64,000 nt of DNA, taken from CADEDV01 sp048498035. Lineage in GTDB: Bacteria > Bacteroidota > Bacteroidia > Chitinophagales > Chitinophagaceae. This document shows positions 56,438 to 63,825 of the stretch, one piece after another. The notes under the pieces are model-generated. The model ran no database searches. It worked only from the letters and a program-made list of their open reading frames with translations, and had not been told where the DNA came from. Position 1 is the first letter of the stretch; each line of letters begins with the position of its first letter. The position numbers and the translations under genes are program-made. Location of the stretch: positions 23,106-87,105 of the forward strand of contig JBEHYT010000017.1 in the NCBI GenBank assembly GCA_048498035.1. The letters are read 5' to 3'.

Positions 56438-57061
56438 TTAGCGGGGATTATTTTTTATAGTTAGTCGTATGGGTATCACCTCGATGGCATCCAGGTTAAG
56501 ATGTTCCTGATTGAGTTCTACCGCACCAAGAAAATCAACCGTATCGCCCGGATGCACAGATTTCCTGAAGGGTGGTATCACCGATTGGCGGATTATTTTA
56601 TCCAGATCAGCCGAAATAGCATTCAGGTCAGCGGTATTGTTGAAGTCGCTTAACTGCACGCGCCCGGATGCATCGCGAACGGCATTTCCATACACAAAAG
56701 CGGTGACGATGGTCAGCCGGTTATTTTCTTCTGTTTGCAGCTCCACTCCTGTTTCAGCCGTATCTTTTACAATGCCGGTGCCACACACCAGGAAATAACG
56801 TGTGTTACCGAGTGCGAGTGCATGACCGTGCTTTGCAAATGCATTTGTTTTATCCTGTTCAATCGCTTGCAGCAACTGGTCAAGAGAAATAATTTTTGCT
56901 GTGTCTGTATTAATCTCATTGAACAGGCGTTCGGCGTATGCCACGGCGTCAAAGTCGGTACCCGATTTTTTTACATCACTTAGTTTCTTAACATAAACAG
57001 CATTATATCCTGCCAGGGCAATGAGAGCTGTTCCAAGCGTATATTTTGCAAGTTTGTTCAT
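56438..57061 (-). CDS. DUF2291 family protein
   Basis: A 207-residue protein with one N-terminal hydrophobic segment (about residues 8-22, YTLGTALIALAGYNAVYV) that acts as signal or anchor. The mature part has the DUF2291 pattern: TDFDAVAYAERLFNEI, KHGHALALGNTRYFLVCGTG and RLTIVTAFVYGNAVRDASGR, ending in a beta-rich SVHPGDTVDFLGAVELNQEH. Members are encoded beside CUT2 sugar transporters in several phyla, with no known biochemical role. Here it lies 5 bp after the binding-protein gene and 29 bp before the ATPase gene. A periplasmic accessory role in uptake is plausible but unproven. Confidence 0.85.
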   Translation of the reverse strand: MNKLAKYTLGTALIALAGYNAVYVKKLSDVKKSGTDFDAVAYAERLFNEINTDTAKIISLDQLLQAIEQDKTNAFAKHGHALALGNTRYFLVCGTGIVKDTAETGVELQTEENNRLTIVTAFVYGNAVRDASGRVQLSDFNNTADLNAISADLDKIIRQSVIPPFRKSVHPGDTVDFLGAVELNQEHLNLDAIEVIPIRLTIKNNPR

Positions 57062-57066
57062 GCCAT

Positions 57067-58002
57067 TTATTTTTTGCCGTAGGCGATATAGTCATCGATA
57101 TTTTTGCCAGTCACCATTTCCACTCCTACCTGTATTTTTTTGGGAAAATCCCGTTTCCCATTCAGGTATTCGTTTGCATATTCAGCGGCTGTTTCTGCCA
57201 TCATTTTTGGGAATTGCATACAGGTGGCAGCAATTTTTCCATCTTTAATTCCTTGTATTGCGTCTTCTGCGCCGTCAAACCCGATTACTTTTACGTGATT
57301 GGCCTTGCCTGCAGCGGCAAGTGCCTGGTAAGCTCCCATGGCCATGGCATCATTGCCACAGAATACACCGTCTATATCGGGATGTGCCTGCAGGATGGAT
57401 TCCATCACTTCCATTCCTTTATTTCTGTCAAAGTCCCCGCTCTGCTGCGCCACCATTTGCAAGCCGGGATAATCGTCTACCACGCTGTGAAAACCTTTTG
57501 AACGACTCCAGGTATTGTTGTCGGCCACAATGCCCAATAACTCTACATATTTTCCCTGCTTAGGCATTTGTTGCACAAAATATTTTCCGAGGTTTACGCA
57601 GCCGGAATAGCTGTCAGATAATATTTGCGTGGTGGGTGTCTCTGCATTCACTTCGCGGTCCATGCAAAATACAGGCACATTTGCTTCACGCGCCTTATTC
57701 ACATTTACCACGGAGCCATTCGCGTCAGTAGGATTAAAAAGAATGGCATCGTAACCCGCCACGATTGCATTTTCAAAATTATCGGTTTCGATGGCGGTGT
57801 TATTTTGGGAATCGAATATTCTTGTTTCGTAACCTAATGCTGTTGCCTTTGCGGCGGCCGTTTGTGCAAGAAATACAAACCAGGGATTATTGAGCGTAGA
57901 CACAATAACAGCCATTTTCTTCGGACCTTTCTTTTCAGAATGGCCAGAGTTGCAGGAAGCGACTAATGCAACTGTAAAAAGAAGAAGTGCAACTTTTTTC
58001 AT
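57067..58002 (-). CDS. Periplasmic sugar-binding lipoprotein, RbsB-like
   Basis: A 311-residue protein starting at the ATG at 58002. The lipoprotein signal ends VALVASC, so Cys17 is lipidated, and in Bacteroidota this anchors it to the inner or outer membrane. The periplasmic-binding-protein fold type I is clear: MAVIVSTLNNPWFVFLAQTA at the first strand, YDAILFNPTDANGSVVNVNK, NVPVFCMDREVN and GVFCGNDAMAMGAYQAL. The hinge includes VKVIGFDGAEDAIQGIKDG. Ligand-contact residues N (STLNNPWF), D and R (CMDREVN), and D (GNDAMA) are those of ribose-like sugars. It delivers the operon substrate to the permease. Confidence 0.94.
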   Translation of the reverse strand: MKKVALLLFTVALVASCNSGHSEKKGPKKMAVIVSTLNNPWFVFLAQTAAAKATALGYETRIFDSQNNTAIETDNFENAIVAGYDAILFNPTDANGSVVNVNKAREANVPVFCMDREVNAETPTTQILSDSYSGCVNLGKYFVQQMPKQGKYVELLGIVADNNTWSRSKGFHSVVDDYPGLQMVAQQSGDFDRNKGMEVMESILQAHPDIDGVFCGNDAMAMGAYQALAAAGKANHVKVIGFDGAEDAIQGIKDGKIAATCMQFPKMMAETAAEYANEYLNGKRDFPKKIQVGVEMVTGKNIDDYIAYGKK

Positions 58003-58042
58003 ATTCGGCAATTGTTCATTTATCTGCGTATCAAAAGATCAT

Positions 58043-59032
58043 CTACGCGGTTGTTCCCGCAGTGCATAATTGCAACGCTGCCGCTGCAATTCCCGTTTCC
58101 GAAATCCCGTAGTGATTAAATATCTCTACCTGCGATCCGGTAACGGTATATTCATCCGGGATACCAAGTATCCTGAACGGTTTGCGGTATCCCTGTTGTA
58201 AAAGGTACGAAGCGCAGGCCTCACCCAATCCGCCGTTCACCATATGCTCTTCCACGGTAAGAATGGCGCCTGTTGTTACGGCTAACGTTTTGAGCAGTGC
58301 CGTGTCCAGCGGTTTGATCGTATGCATACTCACAACAGTGGCATGAACATGCTGTTCACGCTCCAGTTTTTCGGCAGCCTGCAATGCAGGATAAACCGTT
58401 TCGCCATTGGCGATGATCGCGATATCAGCTCCCTCGCGGATCACGCGCCCCTTTCCAAATGTAAATCCGATCGTGCTGTCTTCAGTAAGCAAGGGCATTG
58501 CCTTTTTCCCAAACCGCAGGTAAATAGGTGCATTACTTTTTGCAGCCAGTTCAACCGCAGCTATCGTTTCAAAATTATCAGCCGGCGCTACAATGGTAAT
58601 ATTATTAATCGCGCGCAGCACGGCAAAATCATGCAGGCTGTGATGCGTGGTTCCCAGTGCTCCATAACTCACCCCGGCGCTGATGCCGATGAGCCGGACG
58701 GGATTATCACTATAGGCAACATCATTCTTGATTTGTTCCAGCGCCCGGGCTGTCAGGAAACAGGCGGGTGATACGGCAAAAACTTTTTTGCCGGCAGACG
58801 CAAGTCCTGCAGCCACACCTACCAGGTTTTGTTCGGCAATACCTATTTCCACAATCTGCTGTGGCAATTCCTGGCCAAATTTCACCAGCTTGCCAGATCC
58901 GCGGGAATCGCTTGTTACTGCAATGATGTCGCGATCGTTTTCCGCCAACTGTTGCAGTGTTTCGGCAAACACATCCTGGTTTGCTCTTTCAGTTGTTACA
59001 TTATTTTCCAGCGTTGCTCCCAAGCCTGTCAA
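58043..59032 (-). CDS. Transketolase C-terminal subunit (split transketolase, pyrimidine-binding and C-domain)
   Basis: A 329-residue protein that carries the Pyr domain and C-terminal domain of transketolase. The catalytic Glu67 lies in VEIGIAEQNLVGVAAGLA (EQ where canonical enzymes have EH). Further signatures are GVSYGALGTTHHSLHDFAVL and VVSMHTIKPLDTALLKTLAV, with EEHMVNGGLGEACASYL near the end. The start is a TTG whose last bases overlap the stop of the N-terminal subunit (TTGA). Split transketolases often serve special pathways. The neighbours suggest ketol transfer from the phosphorylated product of the operon kinase. Confidence 0.93.
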   Translation of the reverse strand: MTGLGATLENNVTTERANQDVFAETLQQLAENDRDIIAVTSDSRGSGKLVKFGQELPQQIVEIGIAEQNLVGVAAGLASAGKKVFAVSPACFLTARALEQIKNDVAYSDNPVRLIGISAGVSYGALGTTHHSLHDFAVLRAINNITIVAPADNFETIAAVELAAKSNAPIYLRFGKKAMPLLTEDSTIGFTFGKGRVIREGADIAIIANGETVYPALQAAEKLEREQHVHATVVSMHTIKPLDTALLKTLAVTTGAILTVEEHMVNGGLGEACASYLLQQGYRKPFRILGIPDEYTVTGSQVEIFNHYGISETGIAAAALQLCTAGTTA

Positions 59033-59874
59033 TTTTTAATAGTTGCAAGATCTGTGTCCAGTTCAGCCATGGCCAGTTCCAATTGATCCGGTGCCGGCAC
59101 ACCGTGATGCCATTTTATATTATTCTCCATAAAGCTCACGCCTTTGCCCTTAATGGTATGTGCAATGATCAGCGACGGCTTTCCATTGGAGAACGGCAGC
59201 TCTGTGAATGTCTCACGCAGCGCCGCCAGGTTGTGTCCGTCTACGTGTCGCACGTCCCATCCAAAGGCTTCAAACTTTTTGTCAAGTGGATCAGTATTAC
59301 AAACGGATGCTGTTGGACCGGTAATTTGAAGTTCATTTTTATCTACAATGGCTACCAGGTTATCAAGTCCATAATGTGCAGCGGTGAGTGCGGCCTCCCA
59401 ATTGGAACCTTCGGGTAGTTCGCCGTCGCCCAGTAGTGTGAACACACGATAGGTTCGTTGATCCATTTTCCCGGCCAATGCCGTGCCAACTGCCAGCGGC
59501 AGGCCATGGCCAAGGGCGCCGGTATTTTGCTCCACACCATTTACTTTCCGGGTAGGATGTCCAATGTAGTGGGATTGATATTTACATAAAGTTTCCAGGT
59601 CGGCTTCGGGGAAAAAGCCACGATCTGCCAGCACTACAAAAAGAGCTTCAACACAATGGCCTTTGCTTTGAATATAACGATCGCGGTTGGGCGATGAAAA
59701 ATTTTCCGGCCCTACCTGGAGCACATCATTATACAATACATTAAGTATATCAACGCAGGAAAGGCTCCCGCCGGTATGACCGGCGCGCGCGCCGGCGATA
59801 TAGCGCAGTATTTTTTTCCGGTAGTTAACGGATCGTATTGCAAGTTCCTGGTTGGTCATTTTTTTATTCTCCAT
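59029..59874 (-). CDS. Transketolase N-terminal subunit (split transketolase, thiamine-diphosphate-binding)
   Basis: A 281-residue TPP domain of transketolase. Conserved histidines occur in GARAGHTGGSLSCVD (His33) and SKGHCVEALF (His73). The Mg-TPP motif is GDG at 149-151 (LLGDGELPEGSNWEAA) with Asn180 in IVDKN. It binds the diphosphate; the partner encoded next supplies the pyrimidine site. The gene overlaps the isomerase by 11 bp and the C-subunit by 4 bp. The pair is separate from the single-chain housekeeping transketolase that the cell presumably also has. Confidence 0.94.
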   Translation of the reverse strand: MENKKMTNQELAIRSVNYRKKILRYIAGARAGHTGGSLSCVDILNVLYNDVLQVGPENFSSPNRDRYIQSKGHCVEALFVVLADRGFFPEADLETLCKYQSHYIGHPTRKVNGVEQNTGALGHGLPLAVGTALAGKMDQRTYRVFTLLGDGELPEGSNWEAALTAAHYGLDNLVAIVDKNELQITGPTASVCNTDPLDKKFEAFGWDVRHVDGHNLAALRETFTELPFSNGKPSLIIAHTIKGKGVSFMENNIKWHHGVPAPDQLELAMAELDTDLATIKN

Positions 59875-61279
59875 GATGATAAACCTCCCAACCCATATAA
59901 TTTCCGAGGGCTTCTTTCAGGATGGATGCGGTTTTTGATGCATTCATCACAACGTGATGTTCAAAACCATTGCGGCATACAAACTGCATCAAACCCTGCA
60001 GGTTGGGAATTTGCGCTACCGCGCGATTACCGAATGTATTTAGTTCATCATTGGTAAGATGTCCTTCTCCTACATACACTTTGATCATTCCTTTGGGATC
60101 ATCGGTACTAATGCGGCCGTAGGTGAGTGGTGAAGCCGGCGTTCGACCTGAAAGCGCGCCGTATGTATTTTCCACGCCCACACTGGTTCCGAGGATGGGT
60201 GCGGTGCTGATCTCGATATCAGGAAGGAAGGATTTGGCCCAGTTACCGCAATGAAAGAGCACGCATTTTTCTTCATCATGCGCGTAATTATTGTTCCAGT
60301 CAACCAATGCGCTCGGCGAACCCGAAGCCAGTTGCATGGAATACATCGTCAGTGTACCGGTAACGTCCACTTCACAGGCACTGGGAAGCATGTTCTCACT
60401 CATCATGCTCATGCTGGTACATACATTACACCCATAATTTTTTTGCAATGAGGTCCAGCATTGAATGGCAGTTGCGTCCAGTTGGTTTTCTTCAACAAAC
60501 CGGTTTAGCGCGATATCGAGGCGGGCTATTTGAATCAATGCATCACTGGGTGTTTTACCGGTGGGTGCATAGGCATGGATTTTTTCGAGATGTGTTTTTA
60601 CAATAGCGTCATCTTTGGCAATGCCATTGGCAATGCCCAGGATTTCAGAAAGGTCAACTGTTGTTACTGAGATCCCGTTTCGTTGCAGGATCTTTTCGCT
60701 ATAGCGAACCGTATTAAAAGCGCCGGGACGTGCACCTACGGCGCCTATTCGCGCTTTGCGCAATCCTTTTACCACGCGGCATACGGAAACAAAATCCAAC
60801 AGGTCCTGCCGGAATTGCGGATCATGCGGATGAACAACATGTTTGGATGTGAGCGTATATTTAATGCCGAATTGATACAGGTTGTTGCAAACGGAGATCT
60901 TCCCGCACCAGGAATCGCGGCGACGGGCAACGTCGAGCTTTTCGAGATCGTCCGGGTAGGCTTGCACCAGCACTGGTACATTCAGCGCTGCGAGATGAAG
61001 GGTTTCCGCAACGCCTTTTTCATCGCCAAAATTGGGCAGCAGCACCAGCACACCACTGATCTCATGGCGATGACGGTCAAACAGTTCAGCACATTTGCGT
61101 GCTTCTGTAAAAGTTTCAACACCGCCGAGTTTGGAGTCGGTTTCATCCAGCATGATGGCATTGATATTCAGTTGCTCAAACAGGGCCAGAATGTCCACTC
61201 GTGCTTCGGAAATAAGCCGGTCCGGGAAAAAATCACGGTTGCCGATGATCACTCCAAGGGTTGTTTTATTTGCTGTCAT
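59864..61279 (-). CDS. L-fucose/L-arabinose isomerase-family sugar isomerase
   Basis: A 471-residue protein from the ATG at 61279 (MTANKTTLGVIIGNRDFFPD). The long upstream extension of the frame (to 61438) covers the regulatory region and is not coding. Probable metal ligands are Glu303 in SACEVDVTG, Asp327 in LVDWNNNYAH and His441/His442 in NGFEHHVVM, the E-D-H pattern of the FucI/AraA superfamily. Domain 1 (about 1-170) and domain 2 (about 171-300) have the expected Rossmann-like strands (GVLVLLPNFGDEKGVAETLH; RIGAVGARPGAFNTVRYSEK). It should convert an aldose to a ketose. First gene of the operon; its 11-bp overlap with the transketolase gene suggests coupling. The substrate is not known. 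Confidence 0.92.
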   Translation of the reverse strand: MTANKTTLGVIIGNRDFFPDRLISEARVDILALFEQLNINAIMLDETDSKLGGVETFTEARKCAELFDRHRHEISGVLVLLPNFGDEKGVAETLHLAALNVPVLVQAYPDDLEKLDVARRRDSWCGKISVCNNLYQFGIKYTLTSKHVVHPHDPQFRQDLLDFVSVCRVVKGLRKARIGAVGARPGAFNTVRYSEKILQRNGISVTTVDLSEILGIANGIAKDDAIVKTHLEKIHAYAPTGKTPSDALIQIARLDIALNRFVEENQLDATAIQCWTSLQKNYGCNVCTSMSMMSENMLPSACEVDVTGTLTMYSMQLASGSPSALVDWNNNYAHDEEKCVLFHCGNWAKSFLPDIEISTAPILGTSVGVENTYGALSGRTPASPLTYGRISTDDPKGMIKVYVGEGHLTNDELNTFGNRAVAQIPNLQGLMQFVCRNGFEHHVVMNASKTASILKEALGNYMGWEVYHHGE

Positions 61280-61313
61280 GTAATGATGTTGGCGTTTTAA
61301 TGAAATAAGTGCT

Positions 61314-61342
61314 GCCGAAAAGGCAAATAACGCTGTTTCGGC
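61314..61342 (-). promoter_or_regulatory. Inverted repeat in the leader of the sugar operon
   Basis: GCCGAAA (61314-61320) and TTTCGGC (61336-61342) can form a 7-bp stem with a 15-nt loop, 35 bp upstream of the isomerase ATG. It could be a leader hairpin or a second operator. Confidence 0.4.
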
Positions 61343-61345
61343 ACT

Positions 61346-61389
61346 GAAAATACCAAAAAATAGAAAATAAACGAAAATAAAAGAAAATA
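61346..61389. promoter_or_regulatory. Phased GAAAATA direct repeats, candidate DeoR-family operator
   Basis: GAAAATA occurs at 61346, 61363, 61373 and 61383. The last three are exactly 10 bp apart. Tandem sites on one face of the helix are usual for DeoR-family sugar regulators, and the array lies in the 204-bp divergent region between isomerase and regulator. A-tract curvature is the alternative reading. Confidence 0.5.
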
Positions 61390-61447
61390 TATCGATCTTA
61401 AAACGAAGAAATGCAGCCTTCGAATTCTTTCTTTTCAAATAATTGAT

Positions 61448-61455
61448 TAAGTTTG
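61448..61455 (+). promoter_or_regulatory. -7 promoter element of the DeoR-family gene
   Basis: TAAGTTTG matches TAnnTTTG and lies 28 bp before the ATG at 61484. No clear -33 TTTG is found at the usual 19-nt spacing. Confidence 0.4.
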
Positions 61456-61483
61456 AATACGTTATTAACCAAACAGTTTCAAT

Positions 61484-62245
61484 ATGTTGCCTTCGCAGCG
61501 GCGCGACAAAATACTTGAATTGCTAAAAGAGGACGGGTCTGCCAAGGTGCAGGACCTGGCGCGTCTTTTTAAGGTAACGGAGGTAACGATTCGGCAGGAC
61601 CTGGACAAGCTGGAGAAAAACGGCCTGATCATTAAAGAACATGGTGGCGCATTTTTGAAAAGCATAACGGACCAGGTGAATTCGCTTTCGCTGGCGCAGC
61701 AGGACAATTTGGAAAAGAAGGAGCGCATCGCTGAAAAATGCCTGGAGTTTATCGAAAACGGGGATACGATAATCCTGGATTCGGGATCAACCACTACGGA
61801 AATTGCCAAGAAGTTAAAAGGAAGGCGTAACCTGACGGTAATCACAAATGCGCTGAATATTGCGCTTCTTTTAGGTGCAGAGCCGGGAATTGAGGTTATT
61901 ATGACGGGTGGTGAGTTTAAGCCGCCAACGCTTTCACTGACGGGCCAGAAAGCTGCTGATTTTTTTGAAGGAATAAATGTTCAGAAATTATTTTTGGCTA
62001 CGGCGGGGCTTTCATTGAAGTCGGGCCTTACCTATCCCAGCATCAGTGACCTGGTGGTAAAAAAGGCCATGATCGATGCAGCTGAGACTACGTATCTCGT
62101 CGCGGATTCTTCCAAATTCCGCAAAAGTGCATTTGCCAGTTTGGGGGCATTGTCGCTCATCAATTATATCATCACAGACAGTGGCATTACCGATGCCGAC
62201 CGGGAGGCATTTGTAGCGCAGGAAATTGAATTGATCATCGCCTGA
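61484..62245 (+). CDS. DeoR/GlpR family sugar-phosphate-responsive regulator
   Basis: A 253-residue protein. The N-terminal winged HTH is MLPSQRRDKILELLKEDGSA followed by KVQDLARLFKVTEVTIRQDL and the DeoR signature DKLEKNGLIIKEHGGAFLKS. The C-terminal DeoRC sensor (about 75-235) has TIILDSGSTTTEIAKKLKG, LTVITNALNIALLLGAEPG and ITDSGITDADREAF. Such sensors bind sugar phosphates, fitting the kinase in the divergent operon. It most likely represses the isomerase-transketolase-ABC operon until a phosphorylated intermediate accumulates. Confidence 0.94.
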   Translation: MLPSQRRDKILELLKEDGSAKVQDLARLFKVTEVTIRQDLDKLEKNGLIIKEHGGAFLKSITDQVNSLSLAQQDNLEKKERIAEKCLEFIENGDTIILDSGSTTTEIAKKLKGRRNLTVITNALNIALLLGAEPGIEVIMTGGEFKPPTLSLTGQKAADFFEGINVQKLFLATAGLSLKSGLTYPSISDLVVKKAMIDAAETTYLVADSSKFRKSAFASLGALSLINYIITDSGITDADREAFVAQEIELIIA

Positions 62246-62599
62246 CGCAATTGTGAAAAAATAGCCATTGTTCCCGGGTAAATTAAAAATCCAAATTTAG
62301 CGTCTGTTCTCTAAGCTGAATATCAACGATTATTCGATTTTCGCTTTATTCTGTCTAAAAAGCATGCCCCCTGTTCTGACACTAGTGAAAAAAAGCAAAA
62401 ACCCGTCTGGCTTAGACTTTAACACATGCGCCGAGGAAAATCCAAAATAATAGCGTATCTTTATAGTGTGAACACAAAGTTCTTCATCAATCTGCCCGGA
62501 ATAGCCTTAATTTTTACGCATCTCTGGTAACAATTTTTCTCCTCTTTGCGCTTTGGTTTAGTCCTTTGTCTCTTTTTAATCAATTAAATTTTTAAGGGT
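62246..62599 (+). promoter_or_regulatory. 354-bp intergenic region with probable long 5' leader of the RRM gene
   Basis: No convincing ORF. A near-consensus -7 element TATCTTTA lies at 62456-62463, which would give a leader of about 130 nt before the ATG at 62600. The leader is pyrimidine-rich near its 3' end (TTTTTCTCCTCTTTGCG). Long leaders of this kind are typical of cold-induced RNA-chaperone genes. A possible weak stem (CTAAGC/GCTTAG, about 62310-62416) crosses the upstream half. I could not find a known riboswitch. Confidence 0.4.
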
Positions 62600-62863
62600 A
62601 TGAACATGTATGTATCAAACCTGGGCTTCCACGTGCAAGATGAAGACCTCAAACAGTTATTCAGTTCTTTCGGCGATGTAACATCTGCCAAAGTGATCAA
62701 AGATCGTGAAACCGGGCGCAGCCGCGGATTCGGATTTGTAGAAATGGAATCCAGCGAAGAAGGCAATAAGGCAATGACAGCGCTCAACAACAAAGAAGTT
62801 GAAGGCCGCAACATTTCCATTAGCATTGCCCGTGAAAAAGAAAGCCGTCAGCGCCGCTGGTAA
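62600..62863 (+). CDS. RRM-domain RNA-binding protein (cold-inducible type)
   Basis: An 87-residue single-RRM protein. RNP2 is MYVSNL (residues 3-8) and RNP1 is RGFGFVEM (about 42-49), each with the aromatic residues needed for RNA stacking. The short Arg-rich tail (AREKESRQRRW) follows directly. It belongs to the small glycine-poor RRM proteins common in Bacteroidota and cyanobacteria, which bind single-stranded RNA. It heads a cluster with a small unknown gene, a cold-shock-domain protein and a DEAD-box helicase, all on the plus strand. ATG at 62600 (a second at 62606). Confidence 0.94.
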   Translation: MNMYVSNLGFHVQDEDLKQLFSSFGDVTSAKVIKDRETGRSRGFGFVEMESSEEGNKAMTALNNKEVEGRNISISIAREKESRQRRW

Positions 62864-62952
62864 GCGACACTTGTCAGCTAGTTACTCGTTGCCTTGATTA
62901 AGGCATGAATTGCGAAATAATTCGCTATTAGATCTTTTTAAAATACCCGCTC

Positions 62953-63240
62953 ATGCAATACCTGAAACAGGATATGAATTTTGTTCACTATCACTGGGAA
63001 CCAGAAGACACACCAACGAATACGGTATTTGCAGGCGAACCGTCTCGCAGGCAGTTTGATCCCTTTAATGGTGAGCAGGTACTTTTCCTGATCAATTCAT
63101 ATTTTGAATCCATCGGTCGCTTCTCCGTTAAAGAAGCAAGATTAATTGAAAATAAGATCGTGCATAATGCACCGCAGGATCTTAAAAGCGAACGATCGAT
63201 CTTCAACTGGCTAATCCAGACTGATGAGCAAACGATCTGA
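62953..63240 (+). CDS. Hypothetical protein between RRM and cold-shock genes
   Basis: A 95-residue soluble protein. The N-terminal part is Pro/Asp/Glu-rich (HYHWEPEDTPTNTVFAGEPS); the C-terminal half is helical (FNGEQVLFLINSYFESIGRF, VKEARLIENKIVHNAPQDLK). No motif is recognised. It lies 89 bp after the RRM gene and 29 bp before the cold-shock-domain gene. That position suggests a role in RNA handling or cold response, but nothing in the sequence proves it. ATG at 62953; an alternative ATG at 62986 would drop the first 11 residues. Confidence 0.72.
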   Translation: MQYLKQDMNFVHYHWEPEDTPTNTVFAGEPSRRQFDPFNGEQVLFLINSYFESIGRFSVKEARLIENKIVHNAPQDLKSERSIFNWLIQTDEQTI

Positions 63241-63269
63241 TGCTTATTTTTTAACAAGAAAGAACAGGC

Positions 63270-63716
63270 ATGGCAAAATCAAGAGAAACCTTTAACAAAA
63301 AAAGCAAAGAACAAAAAAGAATCAAGAAAAGACAAGATAAGCAGCTGAAAATGGAAGAACGCAAAAACAGCGTTCAGAAAGGCAAAAGCCTCGAAGATAT
63401 GTTGGCTTATGTAGATGAAAACGGTAATATTTCGGATACCCCACCTGATCCGCGCCAAAAGAAAATCTTCAAAGCAGAAGAAATCGAAATCGGCATTCCC
63501 GCCGGCAACCAACGCGATACGACCCACACCGGCAAAGTTCAATTCTTTAACACCGAGAAAGGATTCGGTTTTATCATTGACGACAAAAACAGAGAACGAA
63601 TTTTCTTTCACGCCAGCAGCCTGCAGGAACCTGTAGACGTAAATGATACGCTGCAATATGACGTGGAAATAGGCGATCGTGGACCGGTAGCCGTCAATGT
63701 GCAGAAAATCCAATAA
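63270..63716 (+). CDS. Cold-shock-domain protein with basic N-terminal extension
   Basis: A 148-residue protein. Residues 1-45 are a Lys/Arg/Glu-rich extension (KKSKEQKRIKKRQDKQLKME). The C-terminal cold-shock domain (about 85-148) has the two RNA-binding motifs KGFGFI (RNP1) and IFFHAS (RNP2), with GKVQFFNTEKG at its start. It should bind single-stranded nucleic acid, melting RNA structure. The extension is unusual for the short CspA type and resembles a nonspecific RNA-binding tail found in Bacteroidota homologs. It is upstream of the DEAD-box helicase gene by 109 bp. Confidence 0.93.
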   Translation: MAKSRETFNKKSKEQKRIKKRQDKQLKMEERKNSVQKGKSLEDMLAYVDENGNISDTPPDPRQKKIFKAEEIEIGIPAGNQRDTTHTGKVQFFNTEKGFGFIIDDKNRERIFFHASSLQEPVDVNDTLQYDVEIGDRGPVAVNVQKIQ

Positions 63717-63825
63717 CCCGGAGCGGATTATACCCGCCCCATTTTTTTAAACTTCGCCAGGAGAACATCCCATAAGGCTATTCTACACTGCGCGACCCCT
63801 AAACAGCCTTACGGCAATAGAACAC

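Noticed and set aside
52458..58002. Autoinducer-2 (Lsr) uptake
   Set aside because: CUT2 transporter plus FGGY kinase match in outline, but LsrF, LsrG and LsrR are missing, only one permease gene is present, and isomerase and transketolase do not belong there.
60683..61300. Plus-strand ORF of 205 codons opposite the isomerase gene
   Set aside because: Shadow of the isomerase frame; no start context or motif, and it would run against the DeoR-operon layout.
61280..61438. N-terminal extension of the isomerase (53 codons)
   Set aside because: It covers the phased GAAAATA repeats and hairpin, has a hydrophobic unrelated composition, and family members begin near MTANKTTLG.
52458..62245. Sulfoquinovose (sulfo-transketolase) pathway as identity of the sugar operon
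   Set aside because: A split transketolase and a sugar isomerase would fit, but there is no sulfolactaldehyde reductase or dehydrogenase, no sulfoerythrose isomerase candidate and no sulfoquinovosidase. A kinase, which that pathway does not need, is present. The TauE-type permease at 38345 is too far away to count.
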